The notes beneath the pieces are model-generated. The model made no database searches, was not told where the DNA came from, and was given only the letters and a program-made list of their open reading frames with translations. 64,000 nucleotides of DNA from Roseibium aestuarii (lineage in GTDB: Bacteria; Pseudomonadota; Alphaproteobacteria; Rhizobiales; Stappiaceae): NCBI RefSeq assembly GCF_008477545.1, contig NZ_VORA01000002.1, forward strand, positions 248,001 to 312,000. The letters run 5' to 3'. The position numbers and the translations under genes were made by a program. Shown here one piece after another: positions 32,345 through 40,778 of this stretch; position 1 is the first letter of the stretch; each line of letters opens with the position of its first letter.

Positions 32345-32833
32345 ATGGCCCTCAAGGTTGAACTGAAACCGGGCGAGCGGATCATCATTGGTGACAGCGT
32401 GATCACCAATGACAATCAGCGGACCCGTCTGTTTATCGAAGGCCAGGCTCCAATTCTCCGGGAGAAGGATATTCTGACGCCAGCTACGGCCAATTCCCCG
32501 GCAAAACGCATCTACCTCGCTGTACAGCTCATGTATCTGTCGACGGACGTGGATCGCGTGAAGGAGAATTACTTCATACTGGTCAATGATATCGTGAAGG
32601 CCGCCCCGAGTACGATCCCGTATGTGACGAAGATCAGCAACGCGATCATCAGCGGCGCCTTTTACAAGGCTCTCAAGGAAGCAAGAAAGCTCATCGAGTA
32701 CGAAGGGACGCTGATCGGTCATGTACAAGCAGGCAGCGCAGGCTTATCAGAAAGCAAGCCAGGTGGCGGTCTCGCCGAGGGAGCTGGAGGCGAATCTCCT
32801 GATGAAGGCCGCCGCGCGGCTCCAGTTGATTAA
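32345..32833 (+). CDS. flbT: Flagellin post-transcriptional regulator FlbT
   Basis: FlbT binds the 5' leader of flagellin mRNA in Caulobacter and promotes its decay when the hook is unfinished. The 162-aa protein begins MALKVELKPGERIIIGDSVITND, followed by RLFIEGQAPILREKDIL and KRIYLAVQLMYL, all FlbT signatures. The core ends near residue 128 (ARKLIEYEGTLIGHV). The last 35 or so residues are Gly/Ser/Ala/Glu-rich and are encoded where the flaF frame begins, so the tail may be an overprinted extension. The ATG follows GTGGAGG; an in-frame TTG six bases earlier is less likely. Confidence 0.95.
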   Translation: MALKVELKPGERIIIGDSVITNDNQRTRLFIEGQAPILREKDILTPATANSPAKRIYLAVQLMYLSTDVDRVKENYFILVNDIVKAAPSTIPYVTKISNAIISGAFYKALKEARKLIEYEGTLIGHVQAGSAGLSESKPGGGLAEGAGGESPDEGRRAAPVD

Positions 32834-33101
32834 GGAAGAGTGGGAATCCGCGTCCTTCGCCGAGAAGGATGAAGCGCTTACCTATAACCGCAAGTTATGG
32901 ACGGTGCTTGTCACCTCCGCGACCAGCAAGGACAGCCAGCTTCCCCAGGACGTGAAGAACAACCTGGCTTCCCTCGCCGTCTTCATTTTCAAGCACACGC
33001 TGACCGTCCTGTCCGATGCCAATCCGGACAAGCTGACGACGCTGATCACCATCAACCGCAACATTGCCGAAGGTCTGCGCGCTCGCCCCGAACAGGGCTG
33101 A
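32721..33101 (+). CDS. flaF: Flagellin regulator FlaF
   Basis: FlaF (126 aa) promotes flagellin synthesis or secretion and opposes FlbT in Caulobacter and rhizobia. The sequence MYKQAAQAYQKASQVAVSPRELEANLLMKAAARLQ and DVKNNLASLAVFIFKHTLTVL, TLITINRNIAEGLR matches the family. Its ATG lies within flbT, and the two frames overlap by 113 bases (32721-32833). Such a long overlap implies translational coupling or a retained overprint. A terminator follows at 33140-33174. Confidence 0.94.
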   Translation: MYKQAAQAYQKASQVAVSPRELEANLLMKAAARLQLIKEEWESASFAEKDEALTYNRKLWTVLVTSATSKDSQLPQDVKNNLASLAVFIFKHTLTVLSDANPDKLTTLITINRNIAEGLRARPEQG

Positions 33102-33139
33102 GCGCGGCGGCCCTGCCCAGCCTCTACCCGAAATGATGT

Positions 33140-33174
33140 AAAGCCGGCTGCGCGCTGCCCGCGCCGCCGGCTTT
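33140..33174 (+). terminator. Terminator after flaF
   Basis: AAAGCCGGC (33140-33148) pairs with GCCGGCTTT (33166-33174). It is followed by CTGCTTTC. Being symmetrical in A/T runs, it might also serve the converging flgL operon. Confidence 0.8.
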
Positions 33175-33363
33175 CTGCTTTCAGAAATGAAGTCGGATGT
33201 GCTGAAAAGGGCCGCCGGACCTCGAGATGGAGGTCGGAAGTGACCGGACCCGGAAACGTCCGTCTCTCCCGGCGGTCCGGACGATGACGCCATCGCCCGG
33301 GATCATTGCAAAGGATCGTCTGAAAAGGTCTTGCTGAAACAGGCGGCCCAGCGCCTCGCCGGC

Positions 33364-34905
33364 TCAGATATAGTCGGCGAGCGTCAGCTGGTAGACGATG
33401 GAGGACGCCCGGTAGGACGCCTCGATATTGGTCTGGAGCTGCAGGATCTCGGCGGCGAGCAGCTCGTTGTCCACCCCCTCGATCTCCTCGATGGTGGTCT
33501 TGAAGCTCGACTTCTGCACCACGTGCCGGTCGCTGGTGGCATCCACCGTGCGATAGGCAAGCGACACATCCGTCGAGATATCCACGATGCCGGACTCGTC
33601 CGAACTCGTCGGCGCCAGGATGGCCCGTGTCGCCGCGGCCACATCGCCGTAGTAGAGCTCGTCGGTCTGGGTCCCGCCGGAGAAGTCCGCCGCCACGAAC
33701 ACCGCCAAGGCCTTGATCAGGTCGCGGAGCCCTTCTTCATTGGCCCGCACCCCGTAATTGACCGTGAGATTGTCGTCGATCACGGCGGTCTTGTCGGTGC
33801 GCGCATCCGTGGTGGCGGTGTTCTCGCCCACATACCACTCGACGGTGGTGCCCGCGCCCGAGGTGGTCGCCGTGGCCGTATCGAAGGGCGGTCCGTCCAC
33901 CCGCACCGGATCCGCCCCGGCGAAGGTATTGAAGAAGCTGTCACCGGCCCAGGCATCGGAGGCCGCGCGCAGAGAGGTCGCTGCCTCCCGTTCCAGCGCC
34001 GTGTTCAGCGCCGTGCGCAGGTTCGCCGCGGTCTCCTCCAGATCCGCGCCCAGCGCGAAAGTGTCCGGAACCGTGTTGCTGGCGGCAAGCGTCAGCTCGA
34101 TCGTGACCGCCTTGTCATGGGCCGGCGGCAGGGTCAGCTCGATGCTGATGCTCTCGCCAAGCGTCGGCTGACCGGTGAACTGGATGTCGAAACTGTCCGG
34201 ATCCGTGCCCGGCCCCGCAGGGCCAGTGACGCTGACATTGGTGAGACCGGAGGTGACCGACGACAGGTCGAACCCGAAATCATGGGCTCCATCCTCGGCG
34301 ACGGTGAAGGTGCTGTCCGTCGGCACCGCGGCCACATAGTTGGTCGTCAGGGCAGAGACATCCAGACGCCCGTTGGCATTGGGGCCCTGGTTGGCCTGAC
34401 GGAACTCATCCATCACCTGCCGCAGACCCGCCCGGTCGCCCGCGCCATCGAGGATGGCATCCATCCGCGTCACCGGATCCTCGGAGGCTACGCCACCGCC
34501 GTAGAGATAATAGCCCGCCACCTCGGTGTTGAGCAGATTGGCGGCTTCATAGAGCAACAGCTCCGCCGTCGCCTGGGTCCGCGTCTGCCCGTCCGACTGC
34601 AGCTCGTAATCATTGAGGTCCATGGAGGCCTTGCCGTCGATGCGGATGTCCTCCAGCCGCTCCAGCGTCAGATTCAGGGTCTCGATGTGCAGGTTGGCCT
34701 GGACGATGGTTTCCTCATAGGCCTCGATGCGCTTCACCTTCTGGGTAAGTTCCAGATCCAGAAGACGGCTGTTGCCCACCGACCCGTAAGTCGTGCCCGA
34801 CTTTCCGGACGCCAGCTGAACGGTCTTCTCGTTCAGGGTCTTGGACAGGCTTGTCACCTGCTTGGTCAGGTAGTGGCGGGACGTGGTGATCGTATCAATG
34901 GCCAT
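33364..34905 (-). CDS. flgL: Hook-filament junction protein FlgL (HAP3)
   Basis: FlgL joins the hook (via FlgK) to the filament. The 513-aa protein has a flagellin-like N-terminal coil (MAIDTITTSRHYLTKQVTSLSKTLNEKTVQLASGK) and C-terminal coil (EIEGVDNELLAAEILQLQTNIEASYRASSIVYQLTLADYI). A long variable middle (about 190-400) of beta-rich sequence makes it longer than enterobacterial FlgL. It is last in the flgE-flgK-flgL operon, seven bases after flgK. The position and the coils at both ends support the assignment. Confidence 0.88.
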   Translation of the reverse strand: MAIDTITTSRHYLTKQVTSLSKTLNEKTVQLASGKSGTTYGSVGNSRLLDLELTQKVKRIEAYEETIVQANLHIETLNLTLERLEDIRIDGKASMDLNDYELQSDGQTRTQATAELLLYEAANLLNTEVAGYYLYGGGVASEDPVTRMDAILDGAGDRAGLRQVMDEFRQANQGPNANGRLDVSALTTNYVAAVPTDSTFTVAEDGAHDFGFDLSSVTSGLTNVSVTGPAGPGTDPDSFDIQFTGQPTLGESISIELTLPPAHDKAVTIELTLAASNTVPDTFALGADLEETAANLRTALNTALEREAATSLRAASDAWAGDSFFNTFAGADPVRVDGPPFDTATATTSGAGTTVEWYVGENTATTDARTDKTAVIDDNLTVNYGVRANEEGLRDLIKALAVFVAADFSGGTQTDELYYGDVAAATRAILAPTSSDESGIVDISTDVSLAYRTVDATSDRHVVQKSSFKTTIEEIEGVDNELLAAEILQLQTNIEASYRASSIVYQLTLADYI

Positions 34906-34912
34906 GACGCAC

Positions 34913-36763
34913 CTACACCGTATTCAGGAGAACATCGAAAAGTTCGTCGATCGCCTGCATCACCCGGGCATTCGCCGCATAGGCATTCTGCAGCTCGACC
35001 ATGAAGGCCAGCTCCTCGTCCACATTGACCGAGTAGCTTTCCTCGTAACGCACCGCGAGATTGGTGGTCAGCGTTTCCTGCGCCTGGGCATAGGAGCGGG
35101 CATCGCTGGCCTGATCCCCCTGATGCGCGACGATCTGGTTCACGTAGGACAGCAGCGACCCCTGATAGGGTGTCCTGCTGCTGCCGATCCCGGCGTCCGG
35201 GTCAAAGGCGACCACCTTGCCCGTCAGCTGCCCGAGCAGATATTCCGGCCGGGAGGAATCGTTCAGGGAATTGGCCGGCGACGTCTGATAGGTCACCAGC
35301 AGGGAACTGTCGGCCCGCAAGCTGGAGTTCACGGCAATGCCGCTGGCATAGCCCAGCCGCTGCCCGCCCCCTTCCAGACTGTCCGTGAAGGTCTCTTCCC
35401 CGTTGCGGGTGTCGACGAAGATCGACAGACCCAGCCCCTGCCCCGTGTCGGCACTCGGCGTCACGTTCGCCTTCAGGCTCTCCACGGTCGTATTCGTGCC
35501 CGTGTCGCCCAGGATCTGGAGATTGCCCGAACCGTCGTCGGAAACGGCCAGATCGGTTGCAGCCAGCGCCGCGATCATCGCCATGACGTAATCGGCCGTG
35601 TTGCCCGACGAAATGTCGATGCCATAGACCGTATCGTCCGAGCGGGCCGTCGCCGTGTCGTCGAGCGGCAGCAAGGCGGCATCCTCAACGGCGACGAAGG
35701 TCACCGTGCGCGCCGTCCCCGTGCTGTCCGTATAGTCGAGGGTCACCGTGTTGCCGGCCTGCAGGGCCGAAAGATCCAGCACGAAGCCCTCTTCCACCCC
35801 GACGGTGGTGGCCGTACTGGCCACGTCCACGTTGGAAAAGGCGAGCGACAATTCGGCGGCAAGCGTGTCGAGCTGGGTCTGCGCCTCGACCAGGATCTCG
35901 TCGCGCAGTTCTGCAAGCGCCTTGATTGACCCGCTGTCGGAGCTGGAGATCAGATCGAAATCCGTACCCCCCGGCGTGGTCACCACGATCGTGTTGCCCT
36001 CCTGCCCCGGCCGCAGCGTGGCGGTGGGCTGGAAGGAGACGATGGAGGCCTGATTGTTGGCCAGAAGCTGGTTGCCATTGTGGGTGCGGATCAGCAGCGT
36101 GCCGCCGGCCTCCTCGCTAACCACCACATCCAGCAGCCCGGAAAGTTGTTCCACATAGCGGTCGCGCTGGTCCATCAGATCCGAAATGGAGCCGTTGTCG
36201 TTGCGTGCCTCCAGGATCCGGGCATCCAGATCCTCGATGGAGCGCAGCAGCGAGTTCACGTCTTCCGCCTGCTCCTGCAGGGCATTGTCCGCGGTCTCGC
36301 GCATCTCGTTGATGCTCTCGTAGGCCCGGTTCATCTGGAACGCCAGACTTTCGGCGGCCGAGACGACTTCCTGCTGTGCGGCATAGGACGAGGGATCGTT
36401 GACCAGGGTGGTCAGCGAGTTGCTCAGCTCGGACATCAGCGTATTGAGCCCGAGACCGTCTTCCAGCGTGCCGAAGAGCTCGTCCAGGCGGGCCGTGAAT
36501 TCGGAGATCTGCGAGGCATAGTTGGTCTCGGCCAGGGAGCCGAAATAGGACTTCTGGATGGTCAGGTCGACCACCCGCGTGACCTTGCTCGACAGGATGC
36601 CCGAGACATTGCCTTCCCCGTCGAAGAAGACGTTGGCGGCGATCTGCTTGGTCGAGTAGCCCTGCGTGTCCGCATTGGCCACATTGGCTGCGGTGACGTC
36701 GAGCTGCTTCTGATTGTAGGTCAGGCCGAACAGCGCCGTGTTGAGAGCGGATGTCAAACCCAT
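34913..36763 (-). CDS. flgK: Hook-associated protein FlgK (HAP1)
   Basis: FlgK (616 aa) is the first junction protein above the hook. The N-terminus MGLTSALNTALFGLTYNQKQLDVTAANVANADTQGYSTKQ holds the rod/hook/HAP motif, and the C-terminus ENTDEE-type helix reads NVDEELAFMVELQNAYAANARVMQAIDELFDVLLNTV. The RSIEDLDARILEARNDNGSISDLMDQRD segment is typical of FlgK. It starts 73 nt after flgE and precedes flgL by seven bases. Confidence 0.96.
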   Translation of the reverse strand: MGLTSALNTALFGLTYNQKQLDVTAANVANADTQGYSTKQIAANVFFDGEGNVSGILSSKVTRVVDLTIQKSYFGSLAETNYASQISEFTARLDELFGTLEDGLGLNTLMSELSNSLTTLVNDPSSYAAQQEVVSAAESLAFQMNRAYESINEMRETADNALQEQAEDVNSLLRSIEDLDARILEARNDNGSISDLMDQRDRYVEQLSGLLDVVVSEEAGGTLLIRTHNGNQLLANNQASIVSFQPTATLRPGQEGNTIVVTTPGGTDFDLISSSDSGSIKALAELRDEILVEAQTQLDTLAAELSLAFSNVDVASTATTVGVEEGFVLDLSALQAGNTVTLDYTDSTGTARTVTFVAVEDAALLPLDDTATARSDDTVYGIDISSGNTADYVMAMIAALAATDLAVSDDGSGNLQILGDTGTNTTVESLKANVTPSADTGQGLGLSIFVDTRNGEETFTDSLEGGGQRLGYASGIAVNSSLRADSSLLVTYQTSPANSLNDSSRPEYLLGQLTGKVVAFDPDAGIGSSRTPYQGSLLSYVNQIVAHQGDQASDARSYAQAQETLTTNLAVRYEESYSVNVDEELAFMVELQNAYAANARVMQAIDELFDVLLNTV

Positions 36764-36836
36764 GTCTGCGCCTCCTCAGCCTTCTGGTCCGGACGCGGGC
36801 GGGCGGCGGGTTCAGGACCCCCGCCGCCTCAGCCGG

Positions 36837-38228
36837 TTACTGCACCATGTTCAGGGCATCCGTGAGCATGTCATCTGCGGCCGAAACCACCCGCGTATTG
36901 GCCGAATAGGCCTGCTGGGTGATGATCAGCTTGGAAAACTCGGTCGCGATGTCGGAGTTGGAGAGTTCCAGCGCATTGGCGATGATGGAGCCGCCGCCGG
37001 AAAGATCCGCCTCGCCCGAGGTCGGAGTGGCGGCAAAGGCCGCGCCGTCGATACGCTGCAGGTTCTGCTCCGCCTTGAAGGTGGCCAGCGGCACTTCGTA
37101 GAGCGCCCGAACCTGGGAGTTGGAATAGGTCGCATTGATGCGTCCGGCCTCGTCCACATAGATGCCGGTCACTTCACCGGCCGGATAACCGTCCTGCTCG
37201 ATGCTGACCGAGGAGGCCACGCCGGCGGAATCCGAATACTGGGTCAGGGAGCCACCGGCAAAGGAGACCTCCACATTGGCAGCCGTCACGTCGCCCACGG
37301 TGATGGAGGCGATCTCGAAGCTGTTGCCCGCAGCACTCACGGCCACGGTGGTGGAGCCGTCACCGGCGGTCAGCGTGTCCATCTCACCGCTGCCGTCGAA
37401 GGTCACGTTGCCGATCTCCAGCCAGGCCGGATCATTGTCACCCGACCCCATGAATATGGTCCAGGTGTCGAGCTGAGGCACGCCCGGGTCCGCATTCAGG
37501 GTCTTGGACCAGCGGATTTCCACGTTCAGGGGCGTTCCGTTCTCGTTGTAGATGGTGATGGAGCCGCCGGTAATCGACTGGTCGAGGAAGGTCTGCTCGT
37601 CGGCAGCGGCAATGTCATCGGTGCCCACGGTCGCCGTGTCGAGCAGGGCCGTGTCCGGATCCGAACCGTCATATGCCTCGTTTTGCGGCACGGTGGGCAG
37701 GTTGGCCTGATAGTCCACCTGGGTTGTCGCCTCGGCCGCCAGCGGCTGGTCGGAGATCTTCACCACCGACACCGCATCGCCCACGGCGTTGCCCGTGTCC
37801 GGATCGAGCTCGTAGCCGGTCAGGTAATAGCCGGAGCTGTTGACCAAGTAGCCTTCTTCGTCGATCTCGAAGTCGCCGGCGCGGGTATAGTAATTCGTGT
37901 CCGCGAAGGTGGTGGATCCATCCACCACGTCATTGGCCTTGGTCACGACGAAATAACCCTCGCCATTGATGGCGAGATAGGTGTCCACGTCATTGGCGGA
38001 GATGTCGCCCTGCAGGGTGTTGGTGGCCCGCGACGTGGCATAGCTGGTGCCGGAAACCTGGGAGGCCTGGGTCGCCCCGCCGCCGGACACCAGATCAGAG
38101 AAGGTGGTGTCGAGACGCTTGTAGCCCGTGGTCTGCGAGTTCGCGACGTTGCCCGACAGGTTTTCCAGCGCGGTCGCCTGAGCACTCAGGCCGGAGACTG
38201 CAGCATTGATTGCCCCGTAGATACCCAT
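36837..38228 (-). CDS. flgE: Flagellar hook protein FlgE
   Basis: FlgE (463 aa) polymerises into the hook. It starts MGIYGAINAAVSGLSAQATALENLSGNVANSQTTGYKR and contains AINGEGYFVVTK (LAINGEGYFVV), the FlgE/F/G block. The middle is acidic and Thr-rich, and the end reads NSDIATEFSKLIITQQAYSANTRVVSAADDMLTDALNMVQ. It is the first gene of the leftward flgE-flgK-flgL operon, with a perfect sigma-54 promoter about 60 bp upstream. Confidence 0.96.
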   Translation of the reverse strand: MGIYGAINAAVSGLSAQATALENLSGNVANSQTTGYKRLDTTFSDLVSGGGATQASQVSGTSYATSRATNTLQGDISANDVDTYLAINGEGYFVVTKANDVVDGSTTFADTNYYTRAGDFEIDEEGYLVNSSGYYLTGYELDPDTGNAVGDAVSVVKISDQPLAAEATTQVDYQANLPTVPQNEAYDGSDPDTALLDTATVGTDDIAAADEQTFLDQSITGGSITIYNENGTPLNVEIRWSKTLNADPGVPQLDTWTIFMGSGDNDPAWLEIGNVTFDGSGEMDTLTAGDGSTTVAVSAAGNSFEIASITVGDVTAANVEVSFAGGSLTQYSDSAGVASSVSIEQDGYPAGEVTGIYVDEAGRINATYSNSQVRALYEVPLATFKAEQNLQRIDGAAFAATPTSGEADLSGGGSIIANALELSNSDIATEFSKLIITQQAYSANTRVVSAADDMLTDALNMVQ

Positions 38229-38633
38229 GTTACTTCCTCTATCAAGCTAGCGGGCCCAGCGCCCAGATACACTTGCCAGCCTGTCGCAACAGCCGTGCCA
38301 ACCGCCTGTCACTTTTTCTTCTTCTTATTTGTCAATGACTTAGAATTTTTCTTCGATTTTTTTGCCCGCCACCCAACCGACCGCTGCGGCAGCAGAGCGG
38401 CAAAAGATTCCGACCTTGCGGCAGTTTTTGACCGACACTGGCATCCCTTCTTGCCGGGCAAGGGGAGCTGCGGCCCGCGGCACGCCGCTGCGCCCGTGGG
38501 CAGGGCACCGTGCCCGCTTGCACCGCCCCGCCCTGAGCCCTAGTCTTCGCCCGAAGAGCGGCAGAGGCCCGTGGCCCGGAGGGCTGACGGCAGACCGGCC
38601 GCGCAACGACAGCAAGACGAGACGGAAGCACCC
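38229..38633. other. Divergent region between flgE and moxR
   Basis: About 400 bp with the flgE sigma-54 promoter and an AT-rich tract at about 38312-38370, unusual against the GC-rich surroundings. I see no gene. The tract could help promoter melting or act as an upstream element. Confidence 0.6.
38286..38300 (-). promoter_or_regulatory. Sigma-54 promoter of flgE-flgK-flgL
   Basis: Read on the minus strand: TGGCACG-N4-TTGC, a perfect consensus match. The -24 GG is at 38299-38298 and the -12 GC at 38287-38286. The predicted start near 38274 leaves a leader of about 46 nt before flgE. Confidence 0.9.
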
Positions 38634-39476
38634 ATGCGCTTTGAAGGTACCGATGCCTATGTGGCGACCGAGGATCTGCGGGTGGCGGTCAATGCCGCCA
38701 TTGCCCTTGAGCGCCCCCTGCTGGTGAAGGGCGAGCCGGGCACCGGCAAGACCGTGCTGGCCCAGCAGGTGGCGGCCGCCCTTGGCGCCCCCCTCATCGA
38801 ATGGCACGTGAAGTCGACCACCAAGGCCCAGCAGGGTCTTTATGAGTATGACGCGGTCTCGCGCCTGCGCGACAGCCAGCTCGGCGATGAACGCGTCCGC
38901 GACATCAACAACTACATTCGCAAGGGCAAGCTGTGGGAGGCCTTCACCGCCCCCGTCCGGCCCATCCTGCTGATCGACGAGATCGACAAGGCCGACATCG
39001 AGTTCCCCAACGACCTTCTGCTGGAACTCGATCGCATGGAGTTCCACGTCTACGAGACCGGCGAGACCGTGAAGGCGCATCAGCGCCCTATCGTGATCAT
39101 CACCTCCAACAACGAGAAGGACCTGCCCGACGCCTTCCTGCGCCGCTGCTTCTTCCATTTCATCAAGTTCCCCGACCGGGAAACCATGGAAGAGATCGTG
39201 GAAGTCCACTTCCCCGGCCTCAAGTCGCGTCTGCTCAACGAAGCCATGCGCCTCTTCTATGACATCCGCGACGTGCCGGGCCTGAAGAAGAAGCCGTCGA
39301 CCTCCGAGCTCATCGACTGGCTCAAGCTGCTGGTCAACGAGGACATCGACCCGGAAGTGCTGCGCAGCTCCGACACCCGCTCGGTGGTGCCCCCGCTCCA
39401 CGGCGCCCTGCTGAAGAACGAGCAGGACGTCCATCTCTTCGAGCGTCTGGCCTTCATGGCCCGCCGCGATCGCTGA
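38634..39476 (+). CDS. MoxR-family AAA+ ATPase
   Basis: MoxR ATPases act as chaperones with VWA-domain partners. The 280-aa protein has Walker A GEPGTGKT (33-40), Walker B ILLIDEIDKAD (111-121), sensor IITSNN (155-160) and an arginine finger region DAFLRRC. The start MRFEGTDAY matches relatives; the frame is open upstream but the preceding codons lie in the promoter region. A VWA protein of the usual partner type is encoded 4 kb downstream in the same direction, separated by four genes. Confidence 0.93.
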   Translation: MRFEGTDAYVATEDLRVAVNAAIALERPLLVKGEPGTGKTVLAQQVAAALGAPLIEWHVKSTTKAQQGLYEYDAVSRLRDSQLGDERVRDINNYIRKGKLWEAFTAPVRPILLIDEIDKADIEFPNDLLLELDRMEFHVYETGETVKAHQRPIVIITSNNEKDLPDAFLRRCFFHFIKFPDRETMEEIVEVHFPGLKSRLLNEAMRLFYDIRDVPGLKKKPSTSELIDWLKLLVNEDIDPEVLRSSDTRSVVPPLHGALLKNEQDVHLFERLAFMARRDR

Positions 39477-39483
39477 GCCCGCC

Positions 39484-40062
39484 ATGTCCGCCCAATCGCA
39501 CGTCCCGCAAGCCCGCCGGCGCCTCCTCGGCGCCGGTCTCGTCCTCGCGGGTCTCGTCGGTCCGCCCCAGGCCTCGCTTGCCCAGCAGCCGACGCCCCAG
39601 ACCCTGCTCTCCCAGGAGAGCATCGGCTGGCAGAGCGATGTGGAAGGGATGCGGCATTTCTCTGGCCTGCGCTGCCCCGATCAGGTGGGACGTTTCTACC
39701 GGACCAAGGTGTTGGCCTCCGATGGCGACCGCATGGCGGCCTGCATCTATTCCGGCGACGGTGGCATGTCCGCCATCCTGCGCCAGCATCTGAGCGGCAC
39801 CGGCGAGAAGGTCGCCCGGCATTACCTGGAGAATTTCCAGGCCGCCGGCTTCGAGCGCGTGGCCCTGTCCGGCCCCGCCTCCACCGGCATTTCCTTCAAG
39901 ACCCGCGACTGGACCAGCCCCGTCCTGTGCGAGACCCTGTGGTATTTCGCGGGCCAGAAAGCCGACTACACGCTCTGGCTCTCCTATGGCCTGCCGGTGC
40001 AGGAGGCTGAGGTCGGCCCCGCGCTGGATGCCTTCGTGCGCCTTCTCAACCAGATGGGCTGA
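39484..40062 (+). CDS. Exported protein of unknown function
   Basis: I do not recognise this 192-aa protein. It has a basic N-terminus with twin arginines and a hydrophobic segment (QARRRLLGAGLVLAGLVGPPQASLAQQ), so it is probably exported, perhaps by Tat or Sec, with cleavage near residue 34. The mature part has three cysteines in FSGLRCPDQVG, MAACIYSG and SPVLCETLWYF. It starts seven bases after moxR, so it is probably co-transcribed. Confidence 0.7.
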   Translation: MSAQSHVPQARRRLLGAGLVLAGLVGPPQASLAQQPTPQTLLSQESIGWQSDVEGMRHFSGLRCPDQVGRFYRTKVLASDGDRMAACIYSGDGGMSAILRQHLSGTGEKVARHYLENFQAAGFERVALSGPASTGISFKTRDWTSPVLCETLWYFAGQKADYTLWLSYGLPVQEAEVGPALDAFVRLLNQMG

Positions 40063-40143
40063 CCCTGCGCGCCAGACGCGAAACGGCTTTTCCCGAAGCC
40101 ATTTCCGGGTAAGATCGACGCTTCTCGTCCTGTCCGGGAGGTG

Positions 40144-40683
40144 ATGGACACCGTGCTGCGCCTGATGCTTCTTCGCCATGCCAAGTCAGACTGGGGCGAC
40201 CCGTCCCTCGATGACTTCGATCGCCCGCTCAATCCGCGCGGGCTCAAGGCCGCCGACATGATGGCCGGCTATCTGAGCGAGACCTGTCCGCCGCCGGACC
40301 TGATCCTCTGTTCGACCGCCCTGCGCACCCGCGAGACCCTTGCCGAGCTCCTGCCCTTCCTGACCGTCGACACGGACATCCAGCTGCGCGGCGAGCTCTA
40401 CGAGGACAGCGAACTCGACTACCTCTCCCTCCTGCAGAACCTGGACACCTCCGCCGAGACCGTCCTCGTCATCGGTCACAACCCTGCCATCGAGGAGACG
40501 GCGGCCCTGTTCTACGGCTCGGGTCTGGTGGAAGGCTATGACGACATGGCCGAGAAATATCCGACCGGCGCGCTCGCCATCTTCACCTTCCCGCACCGCA
40601 GCTGGTCCGATCTGGGTGAAGGCAGCGGCACGCTGGAGCGTTTCGTCAAGCCGCGCGACCTGGAAGACGACCCGGAGCTTTGA
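40144..40683 (+). CDS. sixA: SixA-family histidine phosphatase
   Basis: A 179-aa member of the histidine phosphatase superfamily. The catalytic motif is LLRHAKSDW (His12) and the second active-site histidine is in VIGHNPAIEE; LILCSTALRTRETL supplies the phosphate-pocket arginine. SixA removes phosphate from His-phosphotransfer proteins in E. coli. The ATG follows GGGAGGTG at good spacing; a GTG three bases earlier is the alternative. It stands alone between the moxR pair and ycjX. Confidence 0.9.
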   Translation: MDTVLRLMLLRHAKSDWGDPSLDDFDRPLNPRGLKAADMMAGYLSETCPPPDLILCSTALRTRETLAELLPFLTVDTDIQLRGELYEDSELDYLSLLQNLDTSAETVLVIGHNPAIEETAALFYGSGLVEGYDDMAEKYPTGALAIFTFPHRSWSDLGEGSGTLERFVKPRDLEDDPEL

Positions 40684-40778
40684 CGCCTCCAGCAAGTGGA
40701 AAAGCTGCGACAGGCCCGCTGCGGCGGTGATTGAAAGCCCCCCTGTCAGGTCCTACATGCCCGACAGGAGGTAACGCC

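Noticed and set aside
32721..32833. A frameshift joining flbT and flaF
   Set aside because: Both proteins have complete, separate family signatures and their own start codons; overlap explains the arrangement better than a broken fusion.
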